Shown here: in pieces, positions 25,275 to 33,583 of the stretch
Position numbering within the stretch: the first letter of the stretch is position 1
Layout: each line of letters begins with the position of its first letter
Source of the DNA: Fibrobacterota bacterium
GTDB lineage: Bacteria; Fibrobacterota; Chitinivibrionia; Chitinivibrionales; FEN-1185
NCBI GenBank assembly: GCA_003165595.1
Contig: PLWQ01000013.1
Coordinates: 62,001 to 126,000, forward strand
DNA: 64,000 nucleotides
Direction: 5' to 3'
Notes under the pieces: generated by a model
The model's input: only the letters and a program-made list of their open reading frames with translations
Database searches by the model: none
What the model was told of the DNA's origin: nothing
Program-made: the position numbers and the translations under genes

Positions 25275-26423
25275 GTGGAGCAGTCTTCGGAATGCCTGGT
25301 GATGGCAAAACCAGTGGGGCCGCGCTGCAATATGCGCTGCGCCTATTGCTATTACCTTGGCAAAGAGCGCCTTTTCCCTGCCGGCCCGCTGCGGATGCCT
25401 GAGGCGCTTCTGGAGAAGTATATCGCTCAGCGGTTCGAAGCCTCGCTCGGCCCGGCCACTCATTTTGAATGGCACGGCGGCGAGCCGACTCTGCTCGGCT
25501 TGGATTATTTCCGCACCATCACACGACTGCAATGCAAGCACCGGCCCGACGGACGCACGGTTTCCAACGGCTTGCAGACCAATGGCCTGCTCATCGACTC
25601 CCAATGGGCCGATTTCCTGGCCCGGGAAGGATTTTCCGTGGGTCTCAGCCTCGACGGGCCCGAAGACTGTCACGATTGTTTCAGGAAGACCGCAGACAAT
25701 CGTCCAACGTATTCCGGCGTGGTCCGCACGTTTCATTTGCTCAACGAACGCCGGGTCTTTTGTAACGTGCTGTGCGTGCTCCATTCCGTAAACACGGCAG
25801 CGCCGGATAGGGTGTACGATTTCTTCCGCTCCCTGGGAGTCCGGTATGTCCAGTTCCTGCCGCTGGTCGGAGAAGGCAAGCCGTGCGCCAAACCCGAGGA
25901 CATAGGCACCTTTCTGTGCCGCATTTTCGACCGTTGGATTCGGCGAGATGTGGGACGCGTTGTAATCCAGAATGTCGATGAAGCCTTGCGGCCCATCTAT
26001 GGCATTCCGCATGCATTGTGCGTTCACCGGGAGACCTGCGGCAACGCGGCCGTTCTGGAACACGACGGAGGCTTTTACGTTTGCGACCATTTCGTCGATC
26101 CGGATCATTTGGTCGGCACCATCGAAGAACGACGTCTGGCGGAACTGGCCAAAGACCCGCAGATGATCCGCTTCGGGAGGGTCAAACGGGAAACCCTGCC
26201 GCGCGTTTGCAAACAATGCGAGGTGCTTGCTTTTTGCAACGGCGGCTGCCCCAAGGACCGCGTCGCAACCGCGCCTGACGGCGAACCCGGGCTCAATTGC
26301 CTTTGTCCGGCCTACAAGGCTTTTTTTCTCCACGCAAGACCGGAACTGGCGCGTCTGGCCGGTCACATGAAAGCCGGGAAGCCGCTGCGGGAGTTTTGTG
26401 CGGATGCAGACTCGTTTTTTTGA
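25275..26423 (+). CDS. Radical SAM enzyme, anaerobic sulfatase-maturase family
   Basis: A 382-residue protein with a GTG start 9 bp after the dienelactone hydrolase gene. The radical SAM cluster motif is CNMRCAYC (C18, C22, C25), followed by EWHGGEPTL. Two further Cys-rich clusters fit the SPASM region: CVHRETCG...YVCDHFV and CKQCEVLAFCNGGCPKDR. This pattern is that of anSME enzymes, which oxidise Cys or Ser of sulfatases to formylglycine without oxygen. No sulfatase gene is present in the window, so the partner is elsewhere or the enzyme modifies something else. It fits an anaerobic lifestyle. Confidence 0.88.
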   Translation: MEQSSECLVMAKPVGPRCNMRCAYCYYLGKERLFPAGPLRMPEALLEKYIAQRFEASLGPATHFEWHGGEPTLLGLDYFRTITRLQCKHRPDGRTVSNGLQTNGLLIDSQWADFLAREGFSVGLSLDGPEDCHDCFRKTADNRPTYSGVVRTFHLLNERRVFCNVLCVLHSVNTAAPDRVYDFFRSLGVRYVQFLPLVGEGKPCAKPEDIGTFLCRIFDRWIRRDVGRVVIQNVDEALRPIYGIPHALCVHRETCGNAAVLEHDGGFYVCDHFVDPDHLVGTIEERRLAELAKDPQMIRFGRVKRETLPRVCKQCEVLAFCNGGCPKDRVATAPDGEPGLNCLCPAYKAFFLHARPELARLAGHMKAGKPLREFCADADSFF

Positions 26424-26503
26424 GGCATGTTTCGGTGAGACAGGGCACCCGTTGCCCCTTCCTTACGCTTCCAGCCGAAACTACCAGACTTGTATTCTCA
26501 GAT

Positions 26504-26533
26504 TTGACAATGGTGAGCGGAAATGTCTATATT
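26504..26533 (+). promoter_or_regulatory. Candidate sigma-70-type promoter upstream of the adhesin-like gene
   Basis: TTGACA (26504-26509), an 18-base spacer and TATATT (26528-26533). It lies in the 415-bp gap 26424-26838 and would give a leader of about 300 nt to the gene at 26839. No gene or strong hairpin was seen in the rest of the gap. Confidence 0.5.
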
Positions 26534-26838
26534 TTTCCTCGGAACCGGATGCGGCGGGACGCTTCGAAGTGCCCAAGGGGTAGAGCGGGGAAGCGGGAAG
26601 AGGATTGGTCGTCTGTAAAAAACTCTCCTTGCGAATCCGGGTACCGTCACGAAACACAATCCCGGGCTCGGTGACACGCTGCCGTTTGGCCGGGAATTGA
26701 ATATAAAAGGCTAGCGGGTTTGCAATCGTAAGGAACGTGTGCGGCCGCGACCCGGCGGTAATTTCCAAACAGGACATTGGGCCAAAGAGTAATCGACCCG
26801 CCGCCACAGGCATTAAAGGTAATTCGAGGTAGCAGGTA

Positions 26839-28758
26839 ATGAAGTTCCGAATCCCGGTTTTGCTGCTGGCGGCATGCGCGTTTCACAGCGCGTGGACACA
26901 GTCTTCCTATTACACGGCGCTCAGAGTCGTAAGCGCGACGGACAGTCCGATTTCCTCTCTGACAATGAACACGAACCAGGACACTACGCTTCAAATGCAA
27001 GGGCAGCGATCCGACAACGGAGCGTGGGAAAACGTTTATGGAACATGGGAAACGACGCCGGGTCTCAGCACCGTTCCGGCCGCTCCCGACAGCGCGGATT
27101 CCTGGACATTCTCGCCGAACACGCCCGGCACGGGAACGATAAGTGCCGTGTATGGCACGGACACGGTTACCACCAAGCCCTATCATCTTCCGGTAATTTT
27201 CACGGTCGGCCCGCCTTCCAGGATCGAGACCGAGATCATAACCCCGCCCGGCCAGTGTGTCGCCGGAGACACCATCATCGCAATTGTCCGGATAATGAAC
27301 GCCGACGGACTTGTGCCGGGAATATGGTACGATTCGGTTACGTACCAGAATGCGCTCGGCACAGGCGGCAGGCCGGTTCCCACGATAGACCGCGTGCATA
27401 TGGGTACGCCGGTTGAAGAGTGTTTCCGGAACGGAATCGATACCGTTAAGTTCGTACTGTATTATGCACCCTACAGGGGTGACAGCTTAAACCAGATATC
27501 CGCAAACCTGGGCGGTCTCACCGCGAACACATCGTCCTTCAGTATGTTGCCCGGAGGCCTCTACAGCCTCCAGTTGCAGAATGCCGCCGGGGCGCACTTG
27601 GCCGGCACGGACACGCTGATTTACCCGAACGGGAGGGTTACAATTATTTCCGTGGGGTACGACGGCTTCGGCAACAAGATAGGAACGGTCAATTCGAACT
27701 GGAGCGTGAATCGGACTTTGCACGCGCTTACCCAAGACAGCATGATATCGCAGGTCTATTACGATGCAAGCAACTCGGTATCAAGCGAATCGGGCCTTGT
27801 AACTGCGAGAGCCCCTCGTTTTGTGAACGGGGTTTTCGCCGACTCCCTTGCTGCCGACAGTCTCGGGATTGTGATCCTCGGTCCTCCGTCGTCGCTCGAT
27901 TCCGCCGTGACAAGGGACGTCAACGGCGACGGCTATCTTGACGAAATAGAGGTCTTCTTCACCAGGCCGGTGACGTTCCTTCAGTCGACTGCCTTTACAA
28001 TCACGTGCGGCGCTACGGCGTTTCGGGTCGATAGCGTTGCCGGGGTTGGAGCTACGGGCGCTGCGAGCACCCACTTTGTGATATGCCTTCACGAGTTGCA
28101 GAATGGTCATCCCCAGACCGCCTGGAGGCCCTTGATCGGCATTTCCGGCTTGCAGGGCGCTTCCGACATCGTAAGATTTCAGACAAGAGACGGCGCCGGT
28201 CCGGTGATTTGGAGCGCTACCGAAGCAATCAAAAATCCCTCCGACCGCAATCAGGATGTTCTTACGGTTGTTTTTTCCGAGCCGATAAGTAAACCCGACG
28301 GATCCCCTTTCGACATCCTGACGAGCCCTGCATCAGCCTTCTCCGCATTTCGGTCATCGTCCGCATCCGGGAATTTCCTTTTTGAGCCGGATTCGGGGGC
28401 GTTCGACGGAATCCCTTCATATGCCGAAATTGTGAACGACAGCACCGTGGAGGTGATCATGTCCAACGGCTTTGAATTCACCCCGGATGATTATCTCGCC
28501 ATAAAAAGCGCCCCGGGAACGATTGCTGACCGGAACGGGAACCAACCGGACATCAACAATCAGCGGGTTATTGTAAACATTCCAAACTATCAGGCTTACG
28601 TAAACTCCACTTCATCGCAGAAGAAATCCGGATTGTGCGGATCGGGATTCGGTTTGGCTTTTCTGCCGCCCATAGGATTCAAGATCGGATCGCTTGTGCG
28701 AAAGAAGAACAAGAAACGCCTTGTCGGCAAGAGACGCTTAAGTACTTCCGGTAAGTAA
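26839..28758 (+). CDS. Surface protein related to the gene at 1-2844, with a Cys-containing basic C-terminal tail
   Basis: A 639-residue protein with a signal peptide (IPVLLLAACAFHSAWTQ). Residues ~20-480 match the truncated protein at the window start: YYTALRVV, TMNTNQDTT, GLSTVPAAP, GLVPGIW, ECFRNGIDTVKFVLYYAP and AVTRDVNGDGYLDEIEV. The last ends in a calcium-loop-like DxNxDGxxD. It lacks the FlgD-type C-terminus of its paralog. It ends instead with GLCGSGFGLAFLPPIGFKI followed by a Lys/Arg cluster, which looks like a three-part sorting tail (short motif with Cys, hydrophobic stretch, basic end). Function is unknown; a cell-surface protein anchored by this tail is inferred. Confidence 0.8.
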   Translation: MKFRIPVLLLAACAFHSAWTQSSYYTALRVVSATDSPISSLTMNTNQDTTLQMQGQRSDNGAWENVYGTWETTPGLSTVPAAPDSADSWTFSPNTPGTGTISAVYGTDTVTTKPYHLPVIFTVGPPSRIETEIITPPGQCVAGDTIIAIVRIMNADGLVPGIWYDSVTYQNALGTGGRPVPTIDRVHMGTPVEECFRNGIDTVKFVLYYAPYRGDSLNQISANLGGLTANTSSFSMLPGGLYSLQLQNAAGAHLAGTDTLIYPNGRVTIISVGYDGFGNKIGTVNSNWSVNRTLHALTQDSMISQVYYDASNSVSSESGLVTARAPRFVNGVFADSLAADSLGIVILGPPSSLDSAVTRDVNGDGYLDEIEVFFTRPVTFLQSTAFTITCGATAFRVDSVAGVGATGAASTHFVICLHELQNGHPQTAWRPLIGISGLQGASDIVRFQTRDGAGPVIWSATEAIKNPSDRNQDVLTVVFSEPISKPDGSPFDILTSPASAFSAFRSSSASGNFLFEPDSGAFDGIPSYAEIVNDSTVEVIMSNGFEFTPDDYLAIKSAPGTIADRNGNQPDINNQRVIVNIPNYQAYVNSTSSQKKSGLCGSGFGLAFLPPIGFKIGSLVRKKNKKRLVGKRRLSTSGK

Positions 28759-28979
28759 TTTCGAACGGGTTTGCCGGTCTTTGGCAACGTCCTTCTGTCT
28801 CGATCGGGGCTAGTAACTGAAAAAGAGATTCGAATTCCCCCGGAAACTTCGCACGGATGCGCTCCATGGCATAGAGAGAGGAATGCCTGCGGGCGCTACG
28901 ACCCCCAAATGCATTTTGATCTATTTTCGCCAGGATTAATTCTGGGGCTGCTACAATTCACGTATTTTCCTCTTTATCC

Positions 28980-29831
28980 ATGGAACCAATACCCCTTTCC
29001 CTTAGCCACCGCGAAATTCTCTTCAAGCCGCTTCGGTCAATCGGCACCGCGGTTTCCGAATACAGCTTTGCCAATCTCTATTTGTTTCGCAGGGAACACG
29101 ATTACAAGGTAATCACCGGAGACGAACTGCTCATAACCGGAAAAACTCGCGCTGGGCTGCCGTACGTCATGCCCACGCGCGATGTGCGAGCTATTCCAAA
29201 GGAGACACTCGACCAGGCGATCCGGCAGCACGGCATGATGTTCCCGGTTATCGCAGAGTGGCTTCCCGTGTTCGATTCTCCGGCGTACACGGTTACCTCC
29301 GAAGATGGCGACAGCGACTACCTGCACGATGTTGCGAAGCTGACAACATATGCGGGCAACAAGCTTCACAGCAAGAAGAACCTGATGAATCAGTTCGTCA
29401 AGACCTACACGTCCAGCGAGCTTCCGCTTACCTCAGACCGGCTGCCTCACGCCCGAGAAATTCTTGACGCGTGGCAGGCGGAATCCGGTTCGCCTGCCGG
29501 CGTCACCGACTACGAGGCCTGCGGGGAAGCCATCGCATTGTACGATGAACTGTGTTTATGCGGCGGTATCTATTATGCCGACGGCGTGCCTGCGGGCTTT
29601 GTAATAGGCGAGGAGCTCAACGAAACCACGTTTGCCCTGCACTTTGCAAAAGCGAAACGTGCGTTTGTGGGAATAAATCAGTACATGTTCAGCAGGTTCG
29701 CCGCTATTATGCCCCCCAAATACTCGGCATTCAATTTTGAACAGGATTTGGGTCTTGAGTCGCTACGGCGGTCCAAGGCCTCCTACCGGCCGGAAAGGAT
29801 GCTCCGGAAATACAGGGTGACGCTGCTATAA
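28980..29831 (+). CDS. DUF2156 (phosphatidylglycerol lysyltransferase C-terminal-like) protein
   Basis: A 283-residue cytoplasmic protein that matches the DUF2156 family: FSFANLYLF-like opening, HSKKNLMNQF in the middle, AGFVIGEELN, and FNFEQDLGLESLRRSKASYRPE near the end. The fold is a double GNAT acyltransferase related to the C-terminal half of MprF and to FemX. Such proteins transfer aminoacyl or acyl groups, but the substrate of stand-alone bacterial DUF2156 proteins is not known. It lacks the MprF membrane domain. The Shine-Dalgarno is weak, so the exact start is uncertain. It stands alone between the surface-protein gene and phoH2. Confidence 0.85.
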   Translation: MEPIPLSLSHREILFKPLRSIGTAVSEYSFANLYLFRREHDYKVITGDELLITGKTRAGLPYVMPTRDVRAIPKETLDQAIRQHGMMFPVIAEWLPVFDSPAYTVTSEDGDSDYLHDVAKLTTYAGNKLHSKKNLMNQFVKTYTSSELPLTSDRLPHAREILDAWQAESGSPAGVTDYEACGEAIALYDELCLCGGIYYADGVPAGFVIGEELNETTFALHFAKAKRAFVGINQYMFSRFAAIMPPKYSAFNFEQDLGLESLRRSKASYRPERMLRKYRVTLL

Positions 29832-29863
29832 GAAACGATAGAGTACCTGCAATGAGCTAATGC

Positions 29864-29930
29864 CGGGCGTTACCCTCGCTTCGCTCGGGTCGGTTCTTCT
29901 TGCTGGCTCGGCCGGTCGGCCTCGGTACCG
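29864..29930 (+). repeat. Dispersed GC-rich repeat, copy A
   Basis: This begins GGGCGTTACCCTCGCTTCGC and ends GGCTCGGCCGGTCGGC plus CGGTAC. Both ends recur in inverted orientation at 57259-57346 with a different internal length. It lies just after the DUF2156 stop codon. Confidence 0.65.
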
Positions 29931-30212
29931 CCTGCCGCCACGGCCTGCGGCCGCGGTCAGGCGGCACTGCGCTCTGCGCACCATCCAGTCGCCCCTAACG
30001 CTGGGCAGAGGAACTTTGCCCTCATGTCAATAGCGTCCTTTGCAAGGGTCCGACTTCGAGTGTTTTCATTCGCTGTAAAGCGTAGATCACGTCCAAAGAG
30101 AAGTCACCTTATCACTTCTCGCTGAAAAAAAATGCAAACACATATAGGCCGGCATTAATTTAACATCAGTCCACACTCAACCTGTCGCTAGAAAATCCCA
30201 AAGGGCTTCCCT
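29931..30212. other. Intergenic region before phoH2
   Basis: The first ~70 bases are extremely GC-rich and self-complementary (around CACGGCCTGCGGCCGCGG), an extension of the repeat and possibly a structured RNA or terminator. The remaining ~210 bases turn AT-rich. No gene was seen, and no promoter could be assigned with confidence. Confidence 0.45.
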
Positions 30213-31529
30213 ATGAAAAACTATATACTCGATACAACCGTTCTCCTGTACGATGCCCACGCATTGTTCAGCTTTGAGGAGAACAACGTCATTATCCCGA
30301 TCACGGTCATCGAAGACATCGATCATTTCAAGAAGGACCAGAACGAAACCGGGCGAAACGCGCGCCAGACCTCGCGCTACCTCGACGCGCTTCGCAAACG
30401 CGGATCGCTTACCAAGGGGGTCAAGCTCGACAACGGCGGCACGCTGTTCGTCACGCTCAGCGACGCGGAAGCGGTGCGCCGGATACCCCGCGAGTTCCAG
30501 GAAAAGGCCCGCGACAATTTCATCCTCGCCACGACGCTTGCGGTAAAGGAAAGGGCGGGAAATATCCCCACGGTATTCGTAAGCAAGGATATCAACCTGC
30601 GGATCAAGGCCGACGCGCTCGGGTTCGTGGTGGAGGATTACGAGTCCGACAAAGTTGATATAGAGGAACTCTACTCGGGACAGACGCACCTGACCGTCGA
30701 TGCGGCCGCCCTTGACGCGTTTCGGGAACAGGGCACGGTGGAAACGCGCGAGCCCTTGTTTCCCAATCAGTACGTGACGCTCGTGGACGCAGCGGACGCT
30801 TCCCGTTTTGCACTGGGCCGGTTCGACACAACGCAGAAGAAGATTGTCCGCCTCATATCCGAAGGCAAAGAGGGAATGTTCCGGATAAAGCCGCGCAACG
30901 CCGAGCAGTTGTTCACCATGGATGCGCTCCTTTCGGACGCCATCCAACTGGTGACCCTGGTGGGGAAGGCCGGTACCGGCAAGACACTGCTGGCCGTGGC
31001 GGCAAGCCTCAGCAAGACCATAGACGAAAACCTGTTTTCGCGGATTCTCGTGTCGCGTCCAACGCTTCCCATGGGAAAGGATATCGGGTTTCTTCCGGGA
31101 ACCGTGGAAGAAAAGCTCACGCCGTGGATGTACCCCATCATCGACAACGTTGATCTGCTCCTGCGCACTGAGGCAAAGGCAAGGCGGCACATCCGGGGCT
31201 TCAAGGAACTCATGGACACGGGAATACTCATCATTGAGCCGCTCACCTACATTCGCGGCCGGTCCATCCACAACCAGTACCTGATCGTGGACGAGGCGCA
31301 GAACCTCACTCCTCACGAAATCAAAACGATCATCACGCGGGTGGGAGACGGGACAAAGATCGTGCTCACCGGCGATCCGTATCAGATAGACAATCCGTAT
31401 ATCGATTCGTCAAGTAACGGCCTCACGTATGTGGTGGAGAAGTTCAAGGCGCAGGAAATCGCGGCGCATGTGACGCTCACCAAAGGGGAGCGGTCGGCAC
31501 TGTCCGAACTGGCCGCGAATATTTTGTAG
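30213..31529 (+). CDS. phoH2: PhoH2-type protein: PIN ribonuclease domain fused to PhoH ATPase/helicase
   Basis: A 438-residue protein. Residues 1-~135 are a PIN domain with the acidic residues expected of a nuclease (ILDTTVLLYD, VIEDIDHFKKD, NFILATTLAV). Residues ~215-438 are a PhoH domain with Walker A GKAGTGKT and Walker B YLIVDEAQN, then TRVGDGTKIVLTGDPYQID. PhoH2 proteins are RNA helicases/ribonucleases that unwind and cut RNA. In some bacteria the gene follows a small antitoxin-like gene; none is seen here. It stands alone and convergent with the flavodoxin gene. It acts in the cytoplasm. Confidence 0.92.
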   Translation: MKNYILDTTVLLYDAHALFSFEENNVIIPITVIEDIDHFKKDQNETGRNARQTSRYLDALRKRGSLTKGVKLDNGGTLFVTLSDAEAVRRIPREFQEKARDNFILATTLAVKERAGNIPTVFVSKDINLRIKADALGFVVEDYESDKVDIEELYSGQTHLTVDAAALDAFREQGTVETREPLFPNQYVTLVDAADASRFALGRFDTTQKKIVRLISEGKEGMFRIKPRNAEQLFTMDALLSDAIQLVTLVGKAGTGKTLLAVAASLSKTIDENLFSRILVSRPTLPMGKDIGFLPGTVEEKLTPWMYPIIDNVDLLLRTEAKARRHIRGFKELMDTGILIIEPLTYIRGRSIHNQYLIVDEAQNLTPHEIKTIITRVGDGTKIVLTGDPYQIDNPYIDSSSNGLTYVVEKFKAQEIAAHVTLTKGERSALSELAANIL

Positions 31530-31555
31530 AAATCGCCCGTGCCGGCTGGCCCGCG

Positions 31556-32038
31556 CTAGGCGGCGCCGCCGAGCACCGTTGCGCAGATCTTTTCGACTGC
31601 CGAGTCCAGCCTCTTCTTGCTGCACCACAGTCCCCACGACAGCGAACAGCCTTCGAGCACAACCGAACCGGCCTCTTGGAGCAGACCGCTCACACGGGCT
31701 TGGGCGCGTTTACAGCCCGACACGGGACCGGGAAGGAACGATGTGAGGAAGTAAAGGGCTTTCTTGCCTTTGAGCCCGGGGATCTGTTTGATGGCCGAAG
31801 TCACCACCGGTGAGGCCGAAAAAGCCCAGATGGGCCCGCCGACAAGCACCGCCTCGTAACCCGTGGCGTCTGGCAGGTTTCGGAATTCAACGTGGGGCGA
31901 TCCGGGATTTACCTTGCCGACAGGCCGCAACAGCTCAACCGCGACGTCGTGCCCCTTTTCGCGCAGGGCATGAGTGACTGCCAGCGCCAGGCGGGCGGTG
32001 TTCCCGGTCTTCGAATGGACGAATACGCCGATCTTCAT
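31556..32038 (-). CDS. Flavodoxin-like protein
   Basis: A 160-residue protein with the FMN phosphate-binding loop near the N-terminus (VHSKTGNTARLA) and GGPIWAFSASP at the second flavin loop, as in flavodoxin and NAD(P)H-dependent FMN oxidoreductases. The C-terminal half has three Cys residues (GCKRAQ, GCSLSWGLWCSKK) that could be redox active. It would carry electrons or reduce small molecules in the cytoplasm; the partner is unknown. It is the last of a leftward group and starts 15 bp after the M16 peptidase gene. Confidence 0.85.
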   Translation of the reverse strand: MKIGVFVHSKTGNTARLALAVTHALREKGHDVAVELLRPVGKVNPGSPHVEFRNLPDATGYEAVLVGGPIWAFSASPVVTSAIKQIPGLKGKKALYFLTSFLPGPVSGCKRAQARVSGLLQEAGSVVLEGCSLSWGLWCSKKRLDSAVEKICATVLGGAA

Positions 32039-32053
32039 GAAACGGCTCCTAGC

Positions 32054-33511
32054 TTATTTTGCGCGGAACAGAGAATCCGCAACGCCGACGGCAACGCGCG
32101 GCTTCTGCGACCGGAGCGAAAACCCGGCGATCGTGTCGGCCCTGAAGACTGCTGCCGTGTCTCCGACAATGGTGTAGGTGATGTTCGCGGGGTCCAGATA
32201 TTTTTTTGCCGCTGCGAGAACATCTGCTTTTGTCAATGCATTGACCTTGTCGGGATATACCGCGTAATGGTTTGCCGGCCGTTTGAGAAATTCGTTGTCC
32301 GCATAATTGTCCACGATGTCGGCCGGCGAGCGGAACATGGAGGGGAAACCGTCAATGAGCACTTTCTTGGCATGGCTGAGTTCTTCGTCGGTTATACCCG
32401 ATTCCCTGATTCGTTTGACCTCTTCGAGCGACAGCGCTATTGCGCGGGACGCGGTCTCGTTCTTGGTTTGAAACTCAATAAAAAAGGTTGCGGGATAGAC
32501 GTAGTTTGAGCCGGCGCTGGAATAGACCACGTAGGCGAGTCCTTCGTTGGACCGGACCTTGCTGCCCAGACGCGAGGTGAATCCTTCACCGCCGAGCACC
32601 GTGTTGAGGAGCTGCACGGCGTAGAAATCGTCGTTGGGCCGCTTGAAGAGCGGCAGTCCCATCCTGATGTAGCTCTGGGTGATCGGCTTGTTGACAACGA
32701 TGCATTTCGCAATCGGCTTGACCGCGATCTCAGGGTAAACCGATTCCGCGCCGGCCGAGGCCTTGGGAAAAAGAACGGCCAGCTTCTGCGCCAGATTCCT
32801 CTTTGAAAAGCTACCCGATGCGGCCACGATCATGTTCTCGGTCCTGAATATCTTTTTGTGGAGATCGACCAGATCTTTTCTGGTGATCCTGCCGATGGTT
32901 TCGGGAAAAGGCAGGAGGCTATTCTGGCCGTCCCGGTACATGGCTTTCTCGTAGGCAGCGTCCAGCACCGGGTCCGGGTTGTCGAAACGGTGTGCAATGG
33001 CTTCCAGAAACAAAGAGGTCTCCTTCTTGACCTTCTTCTCTTCGAATGCCGGATGAAAAAGCACCTGCGAAAGGATGTAGAGGCAGGTATCCATGTACTC
33101 CGAAAGGCAGGCGCAGGAGAAAGTCACGCGCGTATCCGAGGCGGATACCGAGACATGCATTGCATACAGGTCGATAATTGCGTCAAGGGTGTCCGAGTGG
33201 TACGCCGCGGTTCCGCCCAGCCGCATGATGCTTGTGAGCAGCGATGATATTCCCTCTTTGCCCGCCGGATCGCAAATCTCACCGTAGCGAACGATGCCGG
33301 AAAGCTGAAAGTACGGCAATGCATGATCTTCGGCGATGTAGGCGACCAGGCCGTTATCCAGCACCTGACGATACGATTCGCCAAGCGGGACCTTCCAGCC
33401 AAGCGGCGGATACGCAATTTTTGACGGGCTGGCAGGCACCTGCGGGGTCGCGGAGAACCACAGCGCAGTCATGGCAACGATAAGAGCGGATGTGACGGTT
33501 GTCTTTCGCAT
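32054..33511 (-). CDS. M16 peptidase-family protein without the zinc motif (non-catalytic partner)
   Basis: A 485-residue protein with a signal peptide and two M16 domains. Where active members have HxxEH, this one has GISSLLTSIMRLGGT, so it cannot bind zinc there. The C-terminal half keeps the conserved loop KVRSNEGLAYVVYS (Arg...Tyr pair) that helps bind substrate. It lies 72 bp downstream of an M16 gene that has the zinc site, so the two most likely form a heterodimeric M16B protease in the periplasm, comparable to mitochondrial processing peptidase alpha/beta. Peptide substrates are unknown. Confidence 0.88.
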   Translation of the reverse strand: MRKTTVTSALIVAMTALWFSATPQVPASPSKIAYPPLGWKVPLGESYRQVLDNGLVAYIAEDHALPYFQLSGIVRYGEICDPAGKEGISSLLTSIMRLGGTAAYHSDTLDAIIDLYAMHVSVSASDTRVTFSCACLSEYMDTCLYILSQVLFHPAFEEKKVKKETSLFLEAIAHRFDNPDPVLDAAYEKAMYRDGQNSLLPFPETIGRITRKDLVDLHKKIFRTENMIVAASGSFSKRNLAQKLAVLFPKASAGAESVYPEIAVKPIAKCIVVNKPITQSYIRMGLPLFKRPNDDFYAVQLLNTVLGGEGFTSRLGSKVRSNEGLAYVVYSSAGSNYVYPATFFIEFQTKNETASRAIALSLEEVKRIRESGITDEELSHAKKVLIDGFPSMFRSPADIVDNYADNEFLKRPANHYAVYPDKVNALTKADVLAAAKKYLDPANITYTIVGDTAAVFRADTIAGFSLRSQKPRVAVGVADSLFRAK

Positions 33512-33583
33512 GTGTCGGTGTTCCTTATTATAAATGTCGGTTGATGTCGTTGAGTGTCGGGTGCACGCCGAGCCGGGCGCCGG

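Noticed and set aside
25218-26366. A 382-codon open frame on the minus strand across the radical SAM gene
   Set aside because: It mirrors the rightward gene, whose Cys motifs are intact. The antisense protein shows no recognisable domain and has no ribosome-binding site; it is a by-product of GC-rich codon use.
30213-31529. phoH2 as part of a toxin-antitoxin pair
   Set aside because: No small antitoxin-like gene precedes it; the upstream gap contains a repeat and AT-rich DNA only.
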